In this document: in pieces, positions 39,181-47,508 of the stretch
Position numbering within the stretch: the stretch's first letter is position 1
Layout: each line of letters opens with the position of its first letter
Origin: Melghirimyces algeriensis
Lineage (GTDB): Bacteria; Bacillota; Bacilli; Thermoactinomycetales; DSM-45169
Length of the DNA: 55,390 nucleotides
Assembly: GCF_900182565.1 (NCBI RefSeq)
Contig: NZ_FXTI01000017.1
Location: forward strand, 1-55,390
Reading direction: 5' to 3'
The notes under the pieces: generated by a model
Told to the model about the DNA's origin: nothing
Databases searched by the model: none
The model's input: the letters and a program-made list of their open reading frames with translations, nothing else
Position numbers and translations under genes: made by a program

Positions 39181-39238
39181 GGGCCGGGGCTTTGTATCGC
39201 TGGGTAGAAGCGGTGCAGAGCCCGGTCTTTTTCTTATG
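39181..39238 (+). terminator. Riboswitch-controlled terminator upstream of guaA
   Basis: GGCCGGGGCTTTG and CAGAGCCCGGTC form a long stem ending in TTTTTC, 30 bases before the guaA start. With ligand bound the leader should terminate here. Confidence 0.75.
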
Positions 39239-39269
39239 AATTCCTGAATAAGTAAAGGTGGGGTCTTCG

Positions 39270-40808
39270 ATGGAACAATCGTTGGAACGTGTTGTAGTAT
39301 TGGATTTCGGTGGACAGTACAATCAATTGATCGCGCGGCGGATTCGGGATCTTGGCGTTTTCAGTGAATTGGTTCCACACCATATCACTGCGGAGAAACT
39401 GAAAGCGATGAAGCCCAAGGGGATCGTTTTCTCCGGAGGGCCGGCCAGCGTTTACGCGGATGGGGCACCCAAGTGTGATCCGGCGATCTTTGAGTTGGGG
39501 ATTCCGATTTTAGGGATCTGCTACGGAATGCAGTTGATCAGTGCCCACTTTGGAGCGGATGTAGCTCGTGCAGGGAAGCGAGAGTATGGGAAAGCCGAAG
39601 TGGAAATCACTTCAGATTCTCCCCTTTTCCATGGGCTGGGTAAACAGGAATCCGTTTGGATGAGCCACACAGATGTGGTCACCTCCCCCCCTGAAGGATT
39701 TCAGGTGGATGGTCGAACTTCCTCTGCCCCAGTGGCAGCGATGAGTCATCCCTCGCGGAAGATCCACGCTGTTCAGTTTCATCCTGAAGTGCGCCATACC
39801 GAAAACGGAAATGAAATGATCCGTCACTTCCTTTATTGTGTGTGCCAATGTGAAGGAACGTGGAGCATGGAAAGTTTTATTGACGACACGGTGAAGGATC
39901 TGAAAAAACAGATCGGTGAAAAACGGGTACTCTGTGCTCTCAGTGGCGGGGTGGATTCTTCAGTTGTAGCTGCTCTCATCCATCGAGCCATCGGAGATCA
40001 ATTAACCTGTGTCTTCGTTGATCATGGTCTTTTGCGTAAAGGGGAAGCGGAGAGTGTCATGCGCACATTTGCGGATCAGTTCCAGATGAACGTGGTAAAA
40101 GTGGATGCCAAGGAGCGCTTTTTAAGCAAACTGAAAGGCGTATCCGATCCGGAGAAAAAGCGGAAAATAATAGGAAACGAGTTTATTCGTGTCTTTGAAG
40201 AAGAGACAGAGAAGCTGGGTGAACATCATTTTCTGGCTCAGGGAACGCTGTATACCGATATCGTGGAATCCGGAACGGAAACCGCTCAGACGATCAAATC
40301 TCACCACAATGTCGGAGGCTTGCCGGAAGATATGAAAATGGATCTCGTTGAGCCGGTAAACACCTTATTTAAAGATGAAGTACGCAAAGTGGGCGAGGAA
40401 CTGGGACTTTCCAAGGAAATTGTCTGGCGCCAGCCGTTTCCCGGACCGGGATTGGGAATTCGAGTCATTGGAGAAGTGACGGAAGAAAAACTGAAAATTG
40501 TTCGTGAATCGGACGCGATCCTTCAGGAGGAAATTAAAAAAGCAGGGCTGGATCATGAAATCTGGCAGTATTTCACCGCTCTTCCCGATTTCAAAAGCGT
40601 CGGTGTCATGGGTGATGCTCGTACCTATGCCTATACCGTCGGCATCCGAGCGGTCACTTCCATTGACGGTATGACCGCTGACTGGGCTCGAATTCCCTAT
40701 GAGGTGCTTGAACGCATTTCCAACCGCATGATCAATGAAGTGGATGGTGTCAATCGAGTGGTGTATGACATCACTTCCAAACCACCGGCTACCATTGAGT
40801 GGGAATAA
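39270..40808 (+). CDS. guaA: GMP synthase (glutamine-hydrolysing)
   Basis: A 512-residue enzyme that aminates XMP to GMP. The N-terminal class I amidotransferase has the nucleophile in GICYGMQL and the HPEV histidine and glutamate. The ATP-pyrophosphatase has the P-loop SGGVDSS, and the C-terminal dimerisation domain ends in PPATIEWE. AAAGGTGGGG precedes ATG 39270; the GTG at 39258 overlaps it. The guanine riboswitch and terminator in the leader give product feedback. The permease gene follows at 28 bases and is probably co-transcribed. Confidence 0.97.
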   Translation: MEQSLERVVVLDFGGQYNQLIARRIRDLGVFSELVPHHITAEKLKAMKPKGIVFSGGPASVYADGAPKCDPAIFELGIPILGICYGMQLISAHFGADVARAGKREYGKAEVEITSDSPLFHGLGKQESVWMSHTDVVTSPPEGFQVDGRTSSAPVAAMSHPSRKIHAVQFHPEVRHTENGNEMIRHFLYCVCQCEGTWSMESFIDDTVKDLKKQIGEKRVLCALSGGVDSSVVAALIHRAIGDQLTCVFVDHGLLRKGEAESVMRTFADQFQMNVVKVDAKERFLSKLKGVSDPEKKRKIIGNEFIRVFEEETEKLGEHHFLAQGTLYTDIVESGTETAQTIKSHHNVGGLPEDMKMDLVEPVNTLFKDEVRKVGEELGLSKEIVWRQPFPGPGLGIRVIGEVTEEKLKIVRESDAILQEEIKKAGLDHEIWQYFTALPDFKSVGVMGDARTYAYTVGIRAVTSIDGMTADWARIPYEVLERISNRMINEVDGVNRVVYDITSKPPATIEWE

Positions 40809-40836
40809 AAATGTAACGTTGGAAGGGGAACCATAA

Positions 40837-42165
40837 GTGAATCATGAACCGAATGCTCTGGCCCGTTATTTTCGCTTCAATCAGCATCAGACGGACTTAA
40901 AAACGGAGATATTGGCCGGGACGACGACCTTTTTGACAATGGCTTACATTCTTCTGGTCAATCCGTTTCTGCTTGGAAAGGAAGCGGGTATGGATTTTGG
41001 GGCCGTCTTTGTAGCGACGGCATTGGCCGGGGCAATCGGTACACTCCTGATGGGTGTACTTGCCAATTATCCGATCGCTCTGGCTCCCGGAATGGGCTTA
41101 AACGCTTATTTTACCTACACCGTGGTTCTAGGGATGGATGTTCCCTGGCAGACGGCACTGGGTGCTGTTTTTATTTCCGGACTCATCTTTTTAGTCTTGA
41201 CGGTGACGAAAATTCGTGAGTTGATTATTCATTCCATTCCTCCAGGCTTGAAACATGCTGTTTCAGCAGGGATCGGTCTTTTTATCGCTTTTATCGGTCT
41301 GAAAAATGCGGAGCTGATTGTGGCCAATGAAGCAACCTACGTTTCCTTAAACAGTGATTTAATGAAGCCGGAAATTTTATTGACGCTTTTTGGATTGGTT
41401 CTGACATTGCTATTTATGATCCGTGGAGTCAAAGGGGCCGTTTTTGTCGGGATGATTGGAACGGCTGTGGTAGGCATGGGGATCGGTGTAGTGGAAATCC
41501 CCTCTGCTCTGTTTTCCGCTCCGCCCAGTCTGGCACCCACTCTGCTGAAGATGGATCTTGCCGGAGCTTTTGACATGGGTTTTTTTGCTGTGATCTTTGC
41601 TTTTCTTTTTGTCGATCTGTTTGATACCGCCGGGACACTGGTCGGAGTGGCCAACCAGGCGGGGATTTTGAAAAATAACCGCCTCCCCAGAGCAAATCGG
41701 GCATTGACGGCAGATTCACTCGCGACCATGTCCGGAGCCGCCTTGGGTACATCAACGGTTACTTCATATGTGGAGTCTACGGCCGGGGTGGCCACTGGGG
41801 GAAGAACGGGAATGACTTCGGTAACCACCGCTCTTCTGTTTGTTCTCGCGATTTTCTTCTTTCCCTTGGTGGAAGTGTTTGCATCGGTATCCGCGATTAC
41901 CTCACCGGCTCTGATTATTGTGGGAGTATTGATGGCTTCCAGCTTGAAGGAGATAGAGTGGAAAGACCTGTCTGAAGCGGTCCCTGCTTTTTTAACGGTA
42001 CTGATGATGCCATTGACGTTTAGCATTGCAACAGGGATCGCCATTGGCTTTATCTTATATCCTGTTACCAAGATTTTTGCCGGAAAGCCCAAGACTGTTC
42101 ATCCCGTCATGTATGTCCTAGCTCTGATTTTTATTGCCCGCTTTATCTTTTTGGGAAGCATTTAG
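40837..42165 (+). CDS. pbuG: Hypoxanthine/guanine permease (NCS2, AzgA-like)
   Basis: A 442-residue permease with about 12-14 helices. EILAGTTTFLTMAYILLVNP at the start, LAPGMGLNAYFTYTVV and DLFDTAGTLVGVANQAG are signatures of the AzgA/PbuG group. It takes up hypoxanthine and guanine. The start is GTG 40837 after GGAAGGGGAACC. It follows guaA and should share its riboswitch control, so purine uptake and GMP synthesis fall when guanine is plentiful. Confidence 0.9.
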   Translation: MNHEPNALARYFRFNQHQTDLKTEILAGTTTFLTMAYILLVNPFLLGKEAGMDFGAVFVATALAGAIGTLLMGVLANYPIALAPGMGLNAYFTYTVVLGMDVPWQTALGAVFISGLIFLVLTVTKIRELIIHSIPPGLKHAVSAGIGLFIAFIGLKNAELIVANEATYVSLNSDLMKPEILLTLFGLVLTLLFMIRGVKGAVFVGMIGTAVVGMGIGVVEIPSALFSAPPSLAPTLLKMDLAGAFDMGFFAVIFAFLFVDLFDTAGTLVGVANQAGILKNNRLPRANRALTADSLATMSGAALGTSTVTSYVESTAGVATGGRTGMTSVTTALLFVLAIFFFPLVEVFASVSAITSPALIIVGVLMASSLKEIEWKDLSEAVPAFLTVLMMPLTFSIATGIAIGFILYPVTKIFAGKPKTVHPVMYVLALIFIARFIFLGSI

Positions 42166-42187
42166 TCCATCGTTTAATGGGTGAGAG

Positions 42188-42250
42188 AAATCACCCCTTC
42201 ACCACTTGGTCATGAACCTCACTCCATCGTTTGATGGAGTCTTTTTTTGT
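42188..42250 (+). terminator. Terminator of guaA-pbuG with a fragment of the dispersed repeat
   Basis: ACTCCATC (42221-42228) and GATGGAGT (42233-42240) form a stem with a seven-T run. The 30 bases before it (from 42190) contain CACCCCTTCACCACTTGGTC and ATGAAC, close to the last 30 bases of repeat copy C, so a decayed or partial copy lies here. Confidence 0.7.
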
Positions 42251-42311
42251 ATAAAAAAGGGGAAATGGGATTTAAACTAAGGAATGTATCCCACCGCTGG
42301 AGGTGGCATTT

Positions 42312-43466
42312 TTGTCCAAGAAGGCGGCATTTCTTACCCTGATTTTTGTCTGTTTCATGGTGACACCCGGTTGGTTTGCCAATCAAAACGATGCACGTTC
42401 TGTTCAACAGGAGATCGAAGAGCTGATCCAGCAAAAAGAAATGGCGATCAATAAAAAGAATGAAGAGCAATATTTAAATGGAATCAATCCATCGCTTTCT
42501 TTTTATGTTCGGGAACAAAAACGGTGGTTTCAGGATGCCGTTCAATGGATTGATCCGGGAAGTTATCGTCTTCGGTTGATTTCCATCATTCCAGACAAAG
42601 AGCATCAGATTCGAGCGTGGGTTGAACAGTCTTATACCCGGAAGGGACAGAAGATTTCTGTCTGCTTTCCGATATTGTTTCAAGAGACGGAGAAAGGATG
42701 GAAGGATTCTGATCTCCCATTTTACACATTGACCCGTGGGAATATTGTCATTCGGTATTCTACGACCGATTTAAAAGAACAAGCCTCCATTGGAATGGAA
42801 GCGGCTCATAAAGCGGTTCAAGAATTGAAAAGAAAAATGGATTGGAGCCCTGCACACCCGATTGAAGTGAAGTTTTATCACAAACCGGAGTGGTTTCGTC
42901 AATCGGTCAAGCTTTCTTTGCCATCGTGGGTTGGAGGATGGCATGAGTCCGGGGAATCCGTAAAATTGGTGGGTGCAGAGGAGTTTTCCGACAAGCAGTT
43001 GATCTCTTCCGGTATCGTTCACGAAGTGACCCATATGATGGTAAGTGATATGACCGGAGACAATGCGGCATATTGGTTGCAGGAGGGTGCCGCAGAGTAT
43101 TTTCAATCGCATCTATTGCCGGGTTTGCATACACGGGAGGAACGAACGTCTTCACCGCATTGGAAATTTGCCCATCTGGAACAGCTGAACTTGGAACGGT
43201 TGAATGAAAGAGAAGCAGTCGCCTATTACAATCAGTGTTATCAATTTTTTCGTTACTTGATGGAAACATATGGAGAGGAAAAAATCAATCGGTTGTTTTC
43301 CGTATTGGAGCTTCATCCCCAAGATTTCCGAACGATTTCAGATAAACAGAAACAGACCAATATCCGTACACGAAAGGCTTTACAAAAGGTTTTGGGAAAA
43401 AGTTTGGAACACCTGGAACAGGATTGGCTTCAGAGCAATCAACAGAAGGATGACCCCCCAAAGTGA
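42312..43466 (+). CDS. Secreted metallopeptidase, MA family (gluzincin)
   Basis: A 384-residue protein with an N-terminal signal-like helix and a peptidase MA-like domain. The zinc motif is HEVTH with H237, E238 and H241; E258 in the later EGAAEYF is the probable third ligand. The N-terminal ~150 residues form a separate polar domain. It probably cleaves proteins outside the membrane. TTG 42312 is preferred for GGAGG eight bases upstream; GTG 42303 lies within that site. It is transcribed alone, with a terminator at 43494. Confidence 0.82.
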   Translation: MSKKAAFLTLIFVCFMVTPGWFANQNDARSVQQEIEELIQQKEMAINKKNEEQYLNGINPSLSFYVREQKRWFQDAVQWIDPGSYRLRLISIIPDKEHQIRAWVEQSYTRKGQKISVCFPILFQETEKGWKDSDLPFYTLTRGNIVIRYSTTDLKEQASIGMEAAHKAVQELKRKMDWSPAHPIEVKFYHKPEWFRQSVKLSLPSWVGGWHESGESVKLVGAEEFSDKQLISSGIVHEVTHMMVSDMTGDNAAYWLQEGAAEYFQSHLLPGLHTREERTSSPHWKFAHLEQLNLERLNEREAVAYYNQCYQFFRYLMETYGEEKINRLFSVLELHPQDFRTISDKQKQTNIRTRKALQKVLGKSLEHLEQDWLQSNQQKDDPPK

Positions 43467-43493
43467 AATAGCGCTTCAAGTGGTAACTGTACA

Positions 43494-43540
43494 GGCCGTT
43501 CCCCGATGTCTTTCATCATGGGGTGCGGCCCTTGCATTTT
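43494..43540 (+). terminator. Terminator of the metallopeptidase gene
   Basis: GGCCGTTCCCCGATG pairs with CATCATGGGGTGCGGCC, interrupted by small bulges, and is followed by GCATTTTTT. Confidence 0.7.
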
Positions 43541-43573
43541 TTGGCACAATATTGAATACTGAAACCTGTATAG

Positions 43574-43584
43574 ATACTAAGTAT
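43574..43584. promoter_or_regulatory. Probable PadR operator in front of the ABC transporter operon
   Basis: ATACTAAGTAT, the same palindrome core found twice in front of the RND pump gene (47457-47484). It lies 20 bases before the TTG start of the ATPase gene. Confidence 0.6.
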
Positions 43585-43603
43585 ATAGGTTGGAGGGGTT
43601 CAT

Positions 43604-44329
43604 TTGATTGTCGTGGAGGGCTTAAGAAAGCAATACCGATCCGGTGAACAACCGGTGGTGGATCATGTGAATCTTGAGGTAAAGCAAGGGGAATTTACAG
43701 CAATCATGGGACCCAGTGGTTCAGGAAAGAGTACCCTGTTGAATCTGATGGGCGGTCTGGATCTTCCTGATCAAGGAACGGTGTATGTGGATGGTTTGCC
43801 CCTTCACACATTGTCCGAAAAACGACGGACGTTAATGAGGAGGCGAAAAATCGGATATATCTTTCAAAATTATCAGCTCCTCTCTATGCTGAATGTTCGG
43901 GAAAATATCGCTTTTCCCATGTCGGTGGATCGGTGTCCAAAAGAAGAAATCCAGTTGCGTGTTCAGGAATTGGTGAAGGAGCTGGGTTTGAAAGGGAAGG
44001 AAGAGGCGGTTCCCGATGAGCTTTCCGGAGGGCAACAACAACGTGTGGCCATTGCCAGAGCCTTGGCGATGCAACCGAAAGTCATTTTGGCGGATGAACC
44101 GACGGGCAATTTGGACCGTAAACGTAGTCAAGAGGTGATGGAGATTCTTTTACACCTTCATCGGAAGGAACGGATGACCATTGTGATGGTGACTCATGAC
44201 TTGTCTGTGGCTGGATATGCAGAGAGAATCCTTTTGTATAAAGATGGTCGGATCGAGTCAGATATTCGGCAGAAAGAGGGGGATATGCCACGTGTTCTGG
44301 AAGATTTCCTGGCACAACTTCAAACGTAA
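43604..44329 (+). CDS. ABC transporter ATPase (MacB/LolD type)
   Basis: A 241-residue ATPase with Walker A GPSGSGKST (36-44), signature LSGGQQQRVAIARAL and Walker B ILADEPTGNLD. The LDLPDQGTVYVDG and RRRKIGYIFQNYQLL segments place it in the MacB/LolD/FtsE group, which works with FtsX-type permeases in efflux or lipid handling. The start is TTG behind TGGAGGGG. It overlaps the permease gene by 38 bases. A PadR-type operator lies just upstream. Confidence 0.9.
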   Translation: MIVVEGLRKQYRSGEQPVVDHVNLEVKQGEFTAIMGPSGSGKSTLLNLMGGLDLPDQGTVYVDGLPLHTLSEKRRTLMRRRKIGYIFQNYQLLSMLNVRENIAFPMSVDRCPKEEIQLRVQELVKELGLKGKEEAVPDELSGGQQQRVAIARALAMQPKVILADEPTGNLDRKRSQEVMEILLHLHRKERMTIVMVTHDLSVAGYAERILLYKDGRIESDIRQKEGDMPRVLEDFLAQLQT

Positions 44330-46766
44330 ACCTCTGCGAAGCTTTCTTACTCTACTGGGAATTGCTGTGGGTGTGGCATCCCTTCTTGCTGTGATCAGCG
44401 GGATTACGACGACGAATCATTTCGTTGATCAGCAGACGCAGAAGTCCTTGGGGAAGAGCGATCTCATCATCCGATCTACAGATGGAACCTTTTCGGATCA
44501 GGTATTGAACGAAGTAAAAAAGGTTTCTGGTGTTCAACAGGCTCTTGGATTGGTTCAACAATCGGCACGGATTCATCTTCCGGGTAAGGAGAAAGCCGGT
44601 TTGGCGGCGCGTTCTGTTCAATTGATCGGATTGAGCCGGATGGATTCATCGTTGCTTCCATTCAAGGTGATCAAAGGAAACCCGAATGCATCCGGTTTAT
44701 TCCTTTCAAAAACCACCGCCCGACTGTGGGAAGTCAAGCTGGGCGATTTGGTACATCTTGAAATCGATGGAAAAGAACATGATGTGCCCGTGGTCGCCAT
44801 GTTTGAGGATGCCATGTTTCTGGATGGTCCCAACAGTTGGAAAAGTGCAGAACGAAACCATTGGCGAGCGCTTTTGCCCAAGGATACTCTGGAGAAGATG
44901 AGTGAACAAAAAGGGGAATTGGAAGTTGTCCGTGTTCAAGTAGTGGCATCCGAAAAGCGGCAGAGGGTTCAGCAAGCGCTTGAAGAGCGGATGAAACAAC
45001 AGAATGAATCTGTCTATACCGAAGTGGCTGTGGCAGATCCCCGTCAGAATAACCGGCTGTATGAGCTGTATCTGTTGCTGCTTGGCTTGGGTGGAACAGG
45101 ACTTATCATCAGTTGTATGATCCTGTTTCAGACGGTGTATACCAATATTACAGAACGGGAACGGGAGTTTGCAGCCATGAAGGCTCTCGGTTCCACCCCG
45201 GAACAAATTCAGGGTATTGTTTTGCGGGAGGTATTGATTCTTTCCGGTATGGGTACTCTGTTTGGAACTCTTCTGGGAATTCTGTTGGCGGATCTTTTAC
45301 AAAAGGGGATTATGAATGCATTTCATATTCCCTTGGACTATCAGCTTCAACTGGGGACCGCACTGTGGATTTCTGTAACTCTGGGGATTTTGCTTCCATT
45401 GCTTGCTTCTGTATTACCGGTGAGGCGAGCCAGTCGCATCAGTGTAACGGATGCGCTTCGTAATCGGAGAACGGATTTACGGCACCGATTTTCCAAACGA
45501 AGAATATGGATGGGCTTGATTTTGCTTGTTATTTCCTTGTTTGACTTCACCTTATCATCCTTTGTTTCGGCTATTCTTGGAGCTTATTTTCTAATACCTG
45601 TCGCCTTTTGCATGATACTCCATCTGATGTGTCTGTGTTTTAAACACCGGGTAGAATATGAAATGGCATTAAGGAATGCACTTCGGCAAAGCCAGCGATT
45701 CTCCAATATGGCAGCGATTTTAATGTTGGGAATCGCTCTATCGCTCTTCATGTCATCCGTTATCAATTACCAGGAGAAGTATTTGGAGCGGGATGTTACA
45801 GCTGTATTTGGTGGTCACATGCAAATATGGGCTGAGCGTTTCTTTACAGAAGAAGATATGAAGGTTTTGCGAGAAAAAAAGGGAATTAAAAACGTGACGC
45901 AAGTGAAAGAGGCTCCAGTCGTATGGCAGTCGAAAAAGGGGCTGCGACAGATGAGTGTACTGGGAGTGGACCCTAAATGGCACCAATCTCATCCATTGTT
46001 TACATTGCAGAGAGTGGAGAGGAAAACGCCTCATTTAAATGCGAAGGGCACGATTTTACTGGGGGACTATGCCTTTTATGAGTGGGGTGGAAAAGTTGGT
46101 GAAAAGATTCGATTGCAAACCCCTTCAGGAGAAAAAGCATTTAAGGTCACAGGGGTGGTGAATACGGGCTTCGACTCCGGGTATGTCGGGTTTGTTGGGC
46201 GGGATCGGATGAAAGAGGAGTTTGGTATCACTTACGCAAGCCGAGGGATGGTTACGCTTGAAAGGAACCAGGACCCAAAAGCGATGAAAGAGGCACTGTA
46301 TCGTGATGAGGGAAAACAACTGATGCAGATCAACACAGTAAATGAGGAAGTGGATTGGCAACGTCGTGCCTATCCAGGGATTTCTCTTCTATTTGCAGGT
46401 TTATTGGCTGTTGCAATGGGGATGACTGGAATCGGAATTGTAAATCTCCTGATTATGAGTGTCACGGAACGGATACAGGACTACGAATCGATGCGGGCAA
46501 TCGGGGTCGGACGTTTTCAGATTTATGGGATGGTGATTGGAGAAGGGGCTGTCATCGGAGTGACCGGAATTTTGGTTGGCTCTGCCCTTGGACTATGGCT
46601 GATAGGTCTGATTGCACTGTCGGATATGGAAAATATGGAGTTTTTTATTCTTTGGCCTCAGTGGTTGATCATTTGTCTGTGTGGAGCCTTTGTAACGCTT
46701 GTTGCTTCGTTGATCCCGGCGTTTCGTGCCGGTAATGTTTCTCTGCCTCCAACCCGTTTGGAATAA
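44292..46766 (+). CDS. ABC transporter permease, FtsX/MacB type
   Basis: An 824-residue permease that carries two FtsX units on one chain. The start ISWHNFKRKPLRSFLTLLGI is typical for the family. A MacB-like outer domain follows, then three helices near 270-390, two more near 420-500, a second outer domain and three C-terminal helices. ATP is supplied by the preceding gene, so the pair probably exports a peptide, antibiotic or lipid by mechanotransmission. GTG 44292 is chosen for AGAGGGGG upstream and because it gives the normal family N-terminus; 44196 would overlap the ATPase by 130 bases. Confidence 0.88.
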   Translation: MFWKISWHNFKRKPLRSFLTLLGIAVGVASLLAVISGITTTNHFVDQQTQKSLGKSDLIIRSTDGTFSDQVLNEVKKVSGVQQALGLVQQSARIHLPGKEKAGLAARSVQLIGLSRMDSSLLPFKVIKGNPNASGLFLSKTTARLWEVKLGDLVHLEIDGKEHDVPVVAMFEDAMFLDGPNSWKSAERNHWRALLPKDTLEKMSEQKGELEVVRVQVVASEKRQRVQQALEERMKQQNESVYTEVAVADPRQNNRLYELYLLLLGLGGTGLIISCMILFQTVYTNITEREREFAAMKALGSTPEQIQGIVLREVLILSGMGTLFGTLLGILLADLLQKGIMNAFHIPLDYQLQLGTALWISVTLGILLPLLASVLPVRRASRISVTDALRNRRTDLRHRFSKRRIWMGLILLVISLFDFTLSSFVSAILGAYFLIPVAFCMILHLMCLCFKHRVEYEMALRNALRQSQRFSNMAAILMLGIALSLFMSSVINYQEKYLERDVTAVFGGHMQIWAERFFTEEDMKVLREKKGIKNVTQVKEAPVVWQSKKGLRQMSVLGVDPKWHQSHPLFTLQRVERKTPHLNAKGTILLGDYAFYEWGGKVGEKIRLQTPSGEKAFKVTGVVNTGFDSGYVGFVGRDRMKEEFGITYASRGMVTLERNQDPKAMKEALYRDEGKQLMQINTVNEEVDWQRRAYPGISLLFAGLLAVAMGMTGIGIVNLLIMSVTERIQDYESMRAIGVGRFQIYGMVIGEGAVIGVTGILVGSALGLWLIGLIALSDMENMEFFILWPQWLIICLCGAFVTLVASLIPAFRAGNVSLPPTRLE

Positions 46767-46814
46767 TGGTGAGCAATGGATGGGGTGTCCAATCGGAGAA
46801 CATTAATTGATCCG

Positions 46815-46832
46815 TTGGGGCGTACGTCCCAA
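46815..46832. promoter_or_regulatory. 18-bp palindrome between the permease and PadR genes
   Basis: TTGGGGCGTACGTCCCAA is a near-perfect palindrome without loop, flanked by CCGT and ACGG. It could be an operator or part of a weak hairpin. It differs from the ATACTNAGTAT sites. Confidence 0.3.
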
Positions 46833-46861
46833 ATACCGACGGTAGAACTGAGGAACGAATC

Positions 46862-47371
46862 ATGTCAGTGAAGCATGCCATATTGGCATTATTGTATCAA
46901 CAGAATCGACATGGATATGATATTAAGACTCAATTTGAGAGTATGGTACATGGACAATGGCCACTCAATGCCGGACAGGTTTATACCACCTTGGATCGTT
47001 TGACAAGGGATGGCCTGGTAGAGCCTTTGGCGGAAGGAGATCGGGATCGCAAGGAATATCGGATTACCGATGCGGGAAAGGAAGCATTGCATCAATGGTT
47101 ACTGACACCGGTAGAACGATCCCTTCTCAAGGATGCTTTTTTCTTTAAGCTTCTTTGTGCCCAAGAAATTGATTTTCCCCGAAAGTCGGAAATATTAAAT
47201 CGCCAGCGATCTTCCCTGATCCGGCATATGATGCAGTTACGACAGTTACGAGCAGGTCTGGACCCTAAACGTCATAAAGCCATGATTTATTTAGTGGAAG
47301 GGGGAATTTTACATTTGGAAGCGGATATGAAATGGCTGGAGATGTTATTGGAAGAAAGCGAAATGGAGTGA
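46862..47371 (+). CDS. PadR-family transcriptional regulator
   Basis: A 169-residue PadR repressor: the winged helix MSVKHAILALLYQQNRHGYDI, LNAGQVYTTLDRLTRDGLV and the wing RKEYRITDAGKE, then the helical C-terminal dimerisation domain of subfamily 1 type. Such regulators control multidrug pumps and release DNA on binding drugs or phenolics. It lies between an ABC transporter and an RND pump; ATACTNAGTAT palindromes in front of both are its likely sites. TGAGGA precedes the ATG. Confidence 0.9.
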   Translation: MSVKHAILALLYQQNRHGYDIKTQFESMVHGQWPLNAGQVYTTLDRLTRDGLVEPLAEGDRDRKEYRITDAGKEALHQWLLTPVERSLLKDAFFFKLLCAQEIDFPRKSEILNRQRSSLIRHMMQLRQLRAGLDPKRHKAMIYLVEGGILHLEADMKWLEMLLEESEME

Positions 47372-47390
47372 TTAAGTGAGCAATGCACTT

Positions 47391-47432
47391 AGCAGCCATC
47401 ATATAACAGGTGGCTGTTTTTTTATTTTTTTA
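47391..47432 (+). terminator. Terminator of the PadR gene
   Basis: CAGCCA and TGGCTG form the core of a hairpin (47397-47415) followed by a long T-rich run. Confidence 0.7.
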
Positions 47433-47484
47433 TTGACAGATTCGTAGGCTTTAACTATATACTAAGTATATATACTGAGTATAT
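47433..47484 (+). promoter_or_regulatory. Promoter of the RND pump gene with two PadR-type operators
   Basis: Consensus TTGACA (47433-47438), 17-base spacer, TATATA (47456-47461). Two overlapping 15-bp palindromes, ATATACTAAGTATAT (47457-47471) and ATATACTGAGTATAT (47470-47484), cover the -10 and start region. Bound repressor would block the promoter. Confidence 0.75.
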
Positions 47485-47508
47485 AAATGAGAGGAGTGTA
47501 GTTCATTC

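Noticed and set aside
44196..44291. Upstream start of the FtsX-type permease
   Set aside because: It would overlap the ATPase gene by more than 130 bases and add a non-hydrophobic leader unlike the family; GTG 44292 has a good ribosome binding site.
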